Positions 1 to 11,673 of a DNA stretch of 64,000 nt are shown here, piece after piece; the first letter of the stretch is position 1, and the number at the start of each line of letters is the position of its first letter. The stretch lies in the NCBI GenBank assembly GCA_016584495.1, contig WAID01000006.1, positions 1,550,001-1,614,000 of the forward strand, in the 5' to 3' direction. The stretch is from Celoporthe dispersa (Eukaryota; Ascomycota; Sordariomycetes; Diaporthales; Cryphonectriaceae). A program made the position numbers and the translations under genes. The notes beneath the pieces were generated by a model. It made no database searches. It was not told where the DNA came from and worked only from the letters and a program-made list of their open reading frames with translations.

Positions 1-839
1 TTTATTATTTTGTCTCTTTTTTCTCTTCCTCCTTCTCTTTTCTCTTGTTCTTTCTTTTCATTCTTCAGCTTCAATCGACAGACAAGGACCATCTGGTCCT
101 GAACTCCGTAACAGGCCAACCGTGGGGCCTGGAGGTATCCTGTCCGCGGGATGGGGGGGGGAGGCAAAAGGATATCCTTCCACAATCAAGCCCAAATGCA
201 ACCTTGCAACCGCCGCGAAGACAGGTCATGGGAACTGAATCCACCCTCAAGGAACTACCCGACTCGCCATTGTTACCCAGGCAGTCCACCCTGCAGCCTC
301 CGCAATGCAATGCACAAGCCGCCTCTTGATCGGACCCCCGGTGGCTGGCCCTTGAACAGCTGGAAAAGCAGGTCATGGTCTGGTAGTAGCGATGACGAGA
401 CCCCATCTCTCGGACAGACGTGGTGCGCAAGCAAGGGCCTGTTCTTTTAGGGAGAATGAAGGGGGGGGAGGGGGTGGGAGGCAACTTTCACTGCCTGCTG
501 GCGGACCTGATGGTCCTGAGAGAGAGAGAGAGAGAGAGCCAGAGCCTCGAGGATCTCGGGTGAGTCTTGATGCGAAAGAGAGACCTGAGAATAAGGGGCC
601 AGAGCCTAAACTGGAGGAACGAGACGAGCACTGATGGGGGTGGTGCTAGGCTCACCAGACCGCTCTGAAGGGGCTGGTACTTTTGCGGCATGGCAAGCTG
701 GGGGTGGTGTTTTTTTTCTCTTTAGTGAGTAAGGACGGTCAAGGGAGTCAGTCCGTTAGTCAGAGCTTTTTTCTTCTTCTTTTTTCTCTCTCTCTCTCGC
801 TCTCTCTCGTACTGCAGTAATCCCTGGAGGTCCCATAGT

Positions 840-852
840 GGGGGGGGGGGGG
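840..852. repeat. 13-base poly-G run
   Basis: Uninterrupted G run in non-coding DNA. It is the longest G/C homopolymer I saw and is relevant because single-base length errors in shorter G/C runs break several genes in this window. Confidence 0.8.
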
Positions 853-3800
853 TGGACAGGAGAGGACCCGGATGTGGGCCCGAGGTTAACCTGGGGTTGG
901 GTTCCAGGTTCCCAGCAGTTGTGTGTGTGGTACTTTGGTACTTTGGTACTCGAAGAAGGATGATCCGGGCTGACGAGCTTCTGATGCCCACGCTCGCGCA
1001 TGCCAGCGCATGAGGCATCGCATCCCGTGCGTCTTGGAGGAGGGGAGCCGCTGTCACGGCCTAGGTGACGGGCAACTGCGTCGAAGCGAAGCGGGCAGAC
1101 TTCTCAGCTCGGCCAAGCTGTGCCCTAAGTGCGGCACGCCGTTGTGGTGTTACTTATGATCGAGGTCGCTTTTTCTCTCTCTCTCTCTCGTCTCCTTTCT
1201 CTCCTTTTCTTTTTCTTTTTTTCTTTTTCCCTCCCTTCCTTTTCTTCCTTTCTTCCCCCTTGTGCAGGTAGCAGGATGCTCGCTTCGCCCTCCACCTGTC
1301 CGTCCCTGGAGGTCCAGAACAAAAAAGACCCGCCTCACCAATGTGATGGCTGCGGAAGAGGTGCAGCGGTAATCTCCCAAGGCGTTTCGCTTATCATGCA
1401 GCCTTGCCAGCCCCCTTCCCACCCCTCCGAGCGCCGGGCCGTAAGGGGGTAGCAGACGAAACCTCGCGGGTTGAGATTTGGTACCATAGTATGGTAGCAG
1501 TCATGTAGGTTGCTCGTCATGCCAGAAGGGGCGCATCCTGTACGCAGTCGTAATAGGTAGCATTGGGTGGCTTGCCTTGGCCATAAGCGAGACAGGCGTA
1601 TAGGCTTGCAGGACTTGTCAGGACGCGCTTCTAACGAACACACACACGCGGTCTGTCGTAGTGGCAAGCCGTGCCATGTGCCCCTCCCCACAGATTGGTT
1701 CTGTTTTGGTGTATGACGATATCTGTCTAGTTGGAGTTTTTTTACTCTCTTTTTTTCTTTTCTTTCTGCTGAACATGTCTCGGTGTGCGATAGGCTCATG
1801 TGACGTTGAAGAAAAAGGAAGAAGAAAAAAAAAGCCAACTAAAAACCCCGAATATCGACTCTGGGACCGCAAGCCACCTCTCTCGGGTCCCATGTTTCAA
1901 GACCGCAGTCAATACGACTGTTGTGGGTTGCACAGTCCACTGGATATCGTAGTTGCGGATACACTGCTCGCCTTGTCTCCCTCTCCCTCCTCCTCCTCCT
2001 GCCTCCGGATCGATTGCATCTGCCAATTGCTCCGGAAAAGGCCCGCGCCCTCGTTCGGCCGGCACTTGGATTGGCAGCCAAGGCTCTGGGAGGAGGGGGC
2101 CGGGGGGCTCGCTTTCCCCCCTGCAGCAAGCAGTCTTGGGAGGCGAGGCCTGTTCACATTACTGTCATCTTTGCCTCCTGGATCCTGGCTAATTTATTTT
2201 TTTTTCCTTCCCTTTTCTTTTTCCCCTGTTCATCTCCCGCAAGAGTAAGTTGTGCTCCGGCGCCGTTCTTAGTCGATGGCTGCAGCAGGTCTGCAGCAAG
2301 TCGGCAGGGCGAGAGAGGGCTGCCAATCTCGAGAACCCGCGGCATGATTTGGAAATGAACAGGAGACCCGCCGATCCACTTCGAGGCAGATCCAGAAACA
2401 GCCATCTCTCTCCGAGCTGTCGTGTCTGACCAAGCCAGCGCCCGTCACCCATAGGGAAGCGGAACCGCCATGGGACTAGCTAGGGAGGAAAGACGGGCGG
2501 GGAAAGAAGCAGAAGAAAAGAAAAAAAAAAAAGGAACATGAACTAATTTGTCTCCGCAGCGATCACGCCCGGAATAAGCTTGTTTTAGCACATCGGGACG
2601 GCCTGGACAAGAAAGCAATACCAGACGCTGCCAAGATTCGTGGGAGTCGCCGCCAGCAGGGCTGCCAGCCCGTCCTGCAGGAGCCGGCGCGCAAGATAGC
2701 CGAGTGAGGTCGTCCCGCGTCCCCCGCGGTCTCAGAAATCCAGACCAATATGCATGCTACGCAGCTGCGCGGCTGCGACAGCATTGGTGCAACGCGGAGG
2801 AGCGCGCCCGCCGCTTGGTCCCTGGCCGCGTTGGGCCTGCATAGCAGAAGCAGTGCGGCCTGGGTGGCAGCAGGCAGGTCTCTCTCTCTCTCCCTGTCCG
2901 CGCCCGCGCCCGGTCGCGCCCGTGACAAAATCTCGGCTGGCTCCGCTGTGAACTCTGTTGAATGGACCCTCCCCAGCAGGTGGGACCCATCCCAGCCCCA
3001 GCCACTATAGCACATAGCAGCAAGCAGGCAAGCACTGACCGAGGTGGCCCTGTTGTAATCTCGCAAAGGGACTTGGCTCGGGCAACGCGCTGTGGGGTTG
3101 TATCACGGCAGAAGGGCCTGTGTGCATGGTGTGTGGTAGTGGTGGCGGCGGTATCCATGGTTTGAGAGTCCTTGGTAACGGACTCGGCGAGGACTCCCAG
3201 GAGGAAAACAAAGATCGCGATTGGGCCCGCCAGCCCAGCCGATCTTCACCTCGCCTCCGGCCCGCTGGGTGGCCCTGACTGGGGCAAGAACCAGTCGTGA
3301 TCCCGCGGCGCACGTGTCTCGCGTGGGTGCAGCGAGTGAGACATGATCCTGACGGGCGCAACAACAAGGCCACCTGCTCGAGCCCTGTCGTGTCTGCTCC
3401 TTGTTGCTCTTCTTCTGCCCGGCGGCATGTCGGCACGTGTATCTTGCGAGATGGTGATGCAACCGAGAAGGCGGGGTGGGGGGGACAGCCCGTCCTGCGC
3501 CGTTCCACGCCTGAAACCACAGCAAACGCCAACTCTGTCCTGGCTTGAGAGGGTGGTAGTGCTATTTTTCTTTTGTTTTTTTGTTCTTCTTTTTCATTTC
3601 CTTTTTCTTTTCGTTTGGGCCTCATGGGTCCGATGCAACCGCGCGCGTTACATGGGGCTTCGGGCTGGTTCTTCTTCTTCTTCTTCTGGTCTCGGACCAG
3701 GACGCCAGACCGTCTGGCACTGAGCTCGACACCTCCAGGATCTGTCCTGGACGATCTTCTCGAACGTGTGGTCCAGAGTTGAAACCCCTTGTGCCTATCA

Positions 3801-4417
3801 AACCATGGAGGCGGAGCCGCGAGAGCCCTAATCGAGGCAACCACGACCCAGGTAGCTTCGATGACAACATGTACCTCGGTACCAAGAAAGCGCGACCCTC
3901 TTAGTGTGGAGGGTTAGGGTTCTGCAGCTGCCGTGATGAGATGAGTGCATCTGTTCTATTCTAGTGCATCCAAGGTCGTCCCTTCCACCACCATGTACGG
4001 AGTACACACACTCACACCTACTACACACACACCTACACACACCTACGCACACTCCCTTTCCCTGCTGGCCCTGATCCGTCATCTACGCCTTCGGCTGCTC
4101 CGCTCACAGGAAGGAGAAAAAACAAAACAGATCAGGGCCCCGTCTGGGAACCCCCCATGACGGCATGAGAATGAGGATATCTATTCGACACTTGATCCCA
4201 TCCCAACAAGGGATCTCGTCCGATGTCCTGCGGGAGCCAGCATCCCGCACCCACTTCAATCAGAAAATGTCACCTTGGCTCGCGGGCCTATCCTCGACCT
4301 TAACAAGCCCATTATAGGTGCAGATTTGTTTTTCGTGCCTCGAGCCATGATTGGCGCCCGACCACGCCCGCCTAAGAAGAAGAAAGAAAAGAGAAGAGAA
4401 TGCGAGGAGGAGAAGAA

Positions 4418-4470
4418 GGAGGAGGAGGAGGAGGAGGAGGAGGAGGAGGAGGAGGAGGAGGAGGAGGAGG
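4418..4470. repeat. (GGA)n microsatellite
   Basis: About 17 near-perfect GGA units on the plus strand. They give artefactual poly-Glu, poly-Arg or poly-Pro open frames. No gene context is visible. Confidence 0.85.
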
Positions 4471-7400
4471 GAACATTCCCACCGCCAGACGCGTCAAAGA
4501 AATAAAGAAAACCTCTCGAACGCCTGTCCTATGAGGGAGGGGCGGGATGCGGGCGCCCGAGGACTTACTCGCGACAGTGTCACCACATACAGACCCCTTG
4601 GGTCGATCGGGTCGGCCCAGCCTGTCAGACCTTGTGACGACGTCAGTGTCTCGTCTACCTCGAGCAAGCCACACCCAGAGCAGGACATGTCGCTGGCCTG
4701 GCCGACCCTGCCGGCCTCAGCTCCGGCAGCCTGCAGCCCCCCTTCGCTGCTCGGCGTATCATGGCCATATATCAGAAGTATCCCTCCCCCACCCTGGCAA
4801 CACGAGCCACCTCTCGCCCTGCCGGTCTGCTGAGTGGTGGTTTGGTCAGCAGCAGCGTGCCGTCCCTGCCGCCTGCGCAGGTGGAGATGTCATCATCAGA
4901 AGCAACGTGGCGCGGTGGCCAGGTCTCACGAACCAAAAAACAAACGTCACAGGTCAAGGTCAAGTGGTTGTCACCGCCGGATCGCAATCAAACGCTTTTT
5001 GCCCCCCGCCCCGTCCCCTGATAGTCCTGGACACGCCCCCGAGAGGATCGGCTACGGGGCCACGGGGGTGTCGTGGCGGGACCTTCGCTTATCCGTATCT
5101 ATCGTCATGGGAGGAGTCACTGATGCGTTCTGGAAGCAGTGGAGCCTCGCACCCGAGGAGACACTGGGGGGGAGGGGAGGAGAAGACCGGGGCCTGGAGG
5201 GGCGGCTACACCTTATTTCTGCCAGCCCGGACAGGCTGCGAAATCTCGCGCAATCAGCACCCAGACACCTGCCTCTCTGCGATGGGAACCAGAACCTGAC
5301 AGGAGCCAGCGAGTCAGTCGGCCAGCCCGTCTGTCCCTCTCGACAAGGCTCTGCATATGCGGTTTCTGGTATCCTCTGGGTCCACCCACGGGCTTCTTGT
5401 GTCCGTACCTGTCGAGGTGAAAATAAGGAATAAGGAACGAGCCGAGCTGGAGGGGCCGTACCACATTTCACTACAGAGTGGTATCCGGGACGTTCCACTG
5501 CGCCCAGGGATTTTCTCTCGCCCCTATTCTAATTGCTTCAGGTGGCCGTCACTAGACACGCTGCGACGTGCAGTCGACCAAGGCAATCTCACTGTATGGG
5601 GCCTGGCCCTCCATCGGCCCTCGAGAGCATGAAATCCCTCATACACCAGCAGGGCCGCCTCTCGCCATCAGCCTGCTCCGTCGGTCTTCACACCTCTCCC
5701 TCCCCCCTCCCACCCAGCAATCACTTCAGTTGCTGGTCTAGCGGACGTGGATCCCACTGCCGACGTTTAGCCATTCTGAGCCGAGGAGTCGAAGTGGGGG
5801 GACGGGAGGGGGGCGGCAAGGCCTATTCACCACGGGGAGCTCTCCGAGGTCCTGATGCGCTCACGACCTCTGGATTCCAGGTCAACATCTTTATCTCCCC
5901 TCAGAGACAAGGTCAATGTAACCTTCCACAATGGCAGCCACTGCTACAATGATGCTGAAATCACCGGCAGCAGTGTTGATATCTCGGCCTTCGTCCTTCC
6001 CCGGCTGAGCAGTGGGTGTTCACCACGACAGGGACCGCGGGCGCCTTCCGTGCTGTGCGCAGCCAAATGCAGCCCCTCTTTCAGGTTGCCGATCCAAAGC
6101 GTGCCCACCGAGGTCCAGTGTCTGAACGGTATCGGTGGCAACCTGGCGCGGGGCACGACTTGCGACCCCTCCTGGACATAGCCTTGTGTGGATGCAGACA
6201 GGCGTATGAAGGCGATCGGTTCAGCAAATCAGAGAAGTGACTGATGTCAACGAAAGAGAGAGAGAGGGAGAAAAAAAGAAGGGAAAAAAAAACCTAACCA
6301 CTAAAGAAGAAGAAAAAAAACCCGAACACGAATCTGACGGCCACCCCCGCATACTTATGAATAGTATCACCAGTCACCTCGCCTAAGCTACCTCGATCCC
6401 GGCCCGAGTCGTCCTGAGATCAACGAACTGGAGACCATTTGGAGACCACCAACAGGGCAAGGTGTGACTCTCCAGGCCTGTGAGAGCATGGAGTTCCTGC
6501 CCCGCAGAACGCTGTGGCGTACTCAAGACACTAGCACCCAGGATGTCCCGATCCGGATCAAACCCCTGGGGCCGCCTCGGCCCTGCATGCAACTTCGATG
6601 CCACGCACCTCCTCACATGCGCGCGTGCGGGCACGCAGAAGATGACAGCCTCTCTAAATCTGGACCGCTCCAGTGGCTGCTGACCACATCTTAGACATAG
6701 AGACGTCACCTTGCTCCCTACATACGCATGCTAGGCGATGCTTAGGCGAGGGCCTCTTCTTGCCACCCAGTGCAGAGCTCTATGGTCGTCACAGGACTGG
6801 TCGCTGTCAGTTCCTGGTAATTGCGGTCAAGATGTCGGGGGCCAGCCATCTTGACTGACGCCCGCGCTGTCTCCACAGCCTACCAGTTGGTACTGGGGTT
6901 CCAGCTGCTCCGGCCCTCGCTACATAGCATGTGAGAAGTCACACAGGGCGGCGACCCGAGGCCAGAAGGGTCCGGAGAAGAACCGAAGGTACAGTGGTCC
7001 CTTTCCGATATGCCGCACTTCAGGTCATACAAGGCCTCAACATGGAAGCTCTGTACATGTCAGAGGAGGAGGAGGAGGAGAGAAGCGACCTGTCACATCG
7101 TCAAGCCCGGCCAGGCCCACCGCCTAGGGAGCAGCTTCTTTGGGCAGCTCCATCAGAGCTTGCAGCACCAGACTGCCATCCTGCCAGGTCATTTGATATA
7201 TGTGGCTTAGACCTAGCGATCTTGTAGGGGTTGGAAGGCTCCTAGCCTGGATCGCCTTGTTCTCAAGGTCATGTCGAAACCGGATCGCTGTTGATCACTT
7301 CGATTCTGGTGGAAAGCAGCATCTCTTCCCCTCTCCAGCAGCCTGCTGGGCGGTCATCACGGAGATTGCCATGCTGCCCACCCTCCCTTCTCGGCTCATG

Positions 7401-10400
7401 GGAATGCACCCCAGCGACCTAGCCAAGATGCGGCATTGTCGCCCCCCCCTCCCTTTCTGTGGGGTGCATGCATAACTAGGCGGATCAGGGGGACGATGCG
7501 CACCAATACAACGAGGATCCGTCGATCGGCACATCCTCCAACCTTGGGTCTCGAGGGACAAAGAGGCCGTCCCCGTCGGAGCCTCATCGGTGTTTGTCTT
7601 TCTCCCAGGCCCCCCGCCCCCCTTCCCAAGATCTGCGTTGACAAAATTTAAGCCTATCCTGGGGCGTGCCGGGAACCCCTGCACACACAGGCAATCCGGG
7701 ACTGCACGTCAGCTTCCTCAGACGAAAAGAAAGAAGAAAAGAAAAAACCCCCTCCATCACCTATCTTGACCTGCCTCCTCGACCTTTCCTGAGCTGTGTG
7801 GCTCTGCCGCATCAGATTCGTCCGTGGCGACCCTGGAAGATGAACTTATCCCCCAACGGCACCCGCGGGACCACCACAAAAAAGAAGGGAAAAAAAAGAA
7901 AAGAAAACTGCAGCTCTTCCCGTACCCGATGAGGGTCCGCGGCAGACAGGGTACTCTCACATCACAGGACCAATGCCGTCTGGGCCCTTAGCGAGGACGG
8001 GCGCCCAACCTGCCAGCCTCGTTTTGAGGCAGATGCAGAAACCCGCATCATGCACACCCAAGACTCAACCCCACCTGTCTCGGTCTGCACCCAAGAACAG
8101 ATCATATTTCTCAAACGTCTTGTTATCCTGTCTACCTGCTATGCGGGCGGTGAGGTTGCGTGCGCAGCCCTCGCGCGTCGGAGAGGGTTGGGCTTTTTTT
8201 CTTTTTTATTGCAGGTGGGCACATGGGTCGTCCGAACCTCGTCTCATGTTCGCATCAGTGTAAGGCGAAACGATCGGTGCCGGCCCACCGCCACCCACCC
8301 TGTCAGCCTTGCTGCACTGCAGGTCTTGACCCTTTTGTGCTCTCGGCTGGCAGCCAAGATGTTTCGCCTGGCCCATTTCTGTCTGATCACTGCTATTTTG
8401 CGGGGAATCCTTGAGGAGTGTCCCAAGATGGTGACGAGCCACGGGCTGTGCGTGTGGCATCTGGCCCACCTATCCCATGAAGAAATGAAATTATGGTCTG
8501 GATACCACCCAGAGAGAGCGAGAGAGGAGACATCTCGCAGACCACCCTCCCTCCTTCTCCCCCCCTCTCCCCCTTTTTTCCCACGAGACCTCTGCGGTGT
8601 GCCTCCAGACGCATCGGTCTTCTGCCCTTGACCACACCGCAGGATCCGCAACACGCGGCCTTGTCTGAACCAGCTGGTTACCTCCAAGCAGAACGCCCAC
8701 AGCATTCATATCGTCCCAGCTGGCCCCCCTATGTTTAGCCGCACAGTCTATGGCAGACATCGGGGGAGGGGGGATGCTCCTGCCCAAGAGAGGGGGCGTC
8801 CAACTCGGGTGAGGTCGTCCTCGGCTTCACAACCACTTGACCTTTGACTGGTTTCTGTTCTGGTTCACTTGCCATGTCTGCAAACTCACGCCTCGAGACT
8901 AGCTGGGTCTGGGAGACTTTCCGAAATTAATGGAGTAAAGAGATAGATAGAGAAGGGCAGGTCTCTGCTCAAGCGAGAGAGTCCCGACAGCTTAGGTGGT
9001 TTCTCCCCCCCCCCCCTCTCTCTCTGTGTGTGTGTGCGTTGTCTCGGGAAATTGCAACATGTAGTCTCGTGTATATGCTGTGCTGCATGAGCCGCAGCCC
9101 GCTCCTCCTGCCAAGCATCTGAACCACGTGCACAAGACAATGAATATCGTGTTTGCAAGTGGCCTATTCGAGATAGTTGGGTTTTTCTTTTCTTTTTTTC
9201 TGCAGTATGACGACGTACAGAGCGGGCGAACACAGCGTACTGTCTCAGGTTCAGCCCTGGGGGGGGGGGAGGGGAGGGAAGACTTACTGCATGCCATCGA
9301 GCCACTCGCCTCGCTTCTGCAGAATGTCATGTATATGCATGCTTTGGGAACGGACGGGACGGAACGGGTAATCTTGGGAGACTGTTTCGCACAGACCTGG
9401 CCTTGGGTGGTCGTCCAGGGCGAACAAACCATTCAGCACGGCGACGACAGGGTTGGTGACACAGGACCGGCCCCAAAATATCATCATCATCGCCAAATTT
9501 TCATCATCTTTCTTTTCCTTTTCCAAGCCGTTGCGTCGCACAGCGTCTAATCCACTTGACTCACCTCACCAAGATTATTCCGATGATACCCCATGGCCGC
9601 GCCAGTCTTCTCCACGAACGAAAACAAGACAATTGATTCCTAGCCAAACCACCCCCCTCCCCCCTCCCAAATGAACAGAAATCCGGGGGTTTGAGGTGGC
9701 ACATGGTGAGGCTGTGTCAAGCCAAAACTGCTGTCGTGTTTCCCCAGAAACTTATTTAACCAAGGCACAGCCCCTTCTATCCCACCCACCCTTTTTTTTT
9801 TTGTCTCATGAAGAAAGAAGGGAGGGAAAAGAAAAAACGAAAAAGAAAAGCAAAATGAACTACTAGTTCGCGGCGCGTTCCATCCACCCCCCTCCCCCCT
9901 TCTGCAGATGTCTGTCTTGAGTAGGCGAGCCCCAGCCAGACGAAGATCGCCGACGTCCGAAGGCTCCCCGGGAGGGAAGAAGGGGAGGACGGGGCCAGCA
10001 CCAGTCCAGTCATTTCCATCAAAATCCTTAGGAAATCGTCCCTCTTTCTCTGTGTATGTGTGTCTCTTCAGAAGGAAGAAATTCGAGCTAAGCAAGGGGG
10101 AACAGGGGGAGGGGAACACCACACGACGAAAACTCGGTTACGCCTACAGACCTGCCTGCGCCTGGAGCGAACCCCCCAACCAGGAACCAGCCCAGCCAGC
10201 CCAAGCGTTGTGCCGCATCCATCCCACGAGCGGAGGGGGGCCCTGCGTGTCGAGCCGGGACCCCATGCTCACCTGGGCTCACAGGCCCGATGTTGCAGCT
10301 CGAAAGACACCTGGTCAGAATAGGTCTTCTTTTACGAAAAGGGCTCACTTCTCGTCTTGGGATGTTCGAGAACTGGCACATGGTAATGTCGTTTTGCCTG

Positions 10401-11631
10401 TCTGGCCGTCTTGCACGAAAGAGAGAGAGAAGTATGCATGACATGAGTTGCTCGCTCGCTCGCTCACTAACCCATTCACTAACTTTATTGGACCCTGTCT
10501 TGTCTGTATTTACATACGCCCCGAGCAAACACCCGCTCACCAGAAAACAGTCCTGTCACGGAATAGATCCCGATGGTGCAGAGGCAGGTATCTGCTGCTA
10601 CATTGGGGGAGGTGGAGGGGTAACACATACGCCTGATGGGTGGCGAATTCCTCGAAAACAAAGCCAGGTCGAACAAGGGGAGAAGAAAAAAAAGACAGGA
10701 AAGATAAGCCTGAAGATGCGGACCAAAGGAAGGGGAAGGAAAGGAAAAAGACTAAGAAAGAAAGGACTGGAACCAAAGAAGAAAAAAAAAGGAAAAGAAC
10801 ACCACCAAAGGCCTCGGGGCCTAGAACCAGAAACGCCTTACAGATGCGAACAAGAATTCCCATAGTTACGATGACCCCACACCAGCCCCTCCCCTATGTT
10901 CTCTCTCTCCCTCTCTTCTGTGTTTACGCTGACCGCTCACTACCCCCCATCTTTTTTTCTTTCTTTTCCTTTCCCTTTCTTCTTTTTTAACCCCACGGGG
11001 TCCTGTTCCCCACAGCACTCATCAGGTGAGCCCGCTGTGGGTCTCCTCTTCCTCCTCCTCTCCGGCTGGTGGCCCACACTGTAGCGCCCCCCCTCATTTC
11101 ACCTTTGGAGGGGGGGGTGTGTGCTCAGAGCGGCTTCCACCGTTGCATGCTGCTGACTCGGGCCATCCGCCGACGAAGGCTCCCTTGGAGCCCACCTCCT
11201 GCCTCGCCCTGTTCAGGAGTAGACTTTCCACACAGGGACAGGTTCCGGAGGTCAGAGACCCAAGAAGAAATATTGTGAGAGTCTCGCAGGCCCAGTGGCC
11301 ACAAAAAAAAAAAGAACAAAAATGCCACAAGACAAAAAAAAGAAAGAAAAAAAAAAACAGGAGGGACCGTGCAGAGAGCTGTGGTGCAGGGACAGGTCCT
11401 GCCCCGGCGGCTCTCCCGACCCGGCCTCTATGCAGCGCCTGGCCAGGTCCGAGGAGGATCGTATAGTTTTCTTTGTCTTGTTGCTGTTGTTGCTGCTGGG
11501 GTATGAAGCACAGGGCACTGTCCCTCGGGAAGGCCTGTGTACAAGCAATTCTCTCTCTATGATAACCTCGATCTTGGGCGGGCAATCTCTGGGGGAAGGG
11601 GGGCTTGCTGGACGACTATAAAAAGTCCTCA

Positions 11632-11656
11632 CTCTCTCTCTCTCTCTCTCTCTCTC
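11632..11656. repeat. (CT)n microsatellite
   Basis: About 12 CT units, immediately 3' of the stop codon of the minus-strand quinate-repressor-like gene, so probably within its 3' untranslated region. Confidence 0.8.
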
Positions 11657-11673
11657 CCCCCCCCTTGTCCTCC

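Larger units (their letters stand above)
1..11673. other. gene-empty left flank, low-complexity rich
   Basis: No stretch here translates into a recognisable protein family on either strand, and the open frames present are short or compositionally biased. The region is dense in homopolymer and homopurine/homopyrimidine tracts, for example a 13-base G run at 840-852, CT-rich tracts near 1170-1260, a GGA repeat at 4418-4470 and a purine-rich tract at about 10680-10800. It lies downstream of the minus-strand quinate-repressor-like gene. It could hold long untranslated regions or non-coding transcripts, but nothing in the bases proves that. Confidence 0.6.

Noticed and set aside
4372..4674. Poly-proline or poly-glutamate protein at the GGA repeat
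   Set aside because: The frame exists only because the trinucleotide repeat lacks stop codons; flanking sequence shows no coding character.
8050..8631. 193-codon plus-strand open frame
   Set aside because: No domain, signal or splice context; composition is like the surrounding non-coding DNA.
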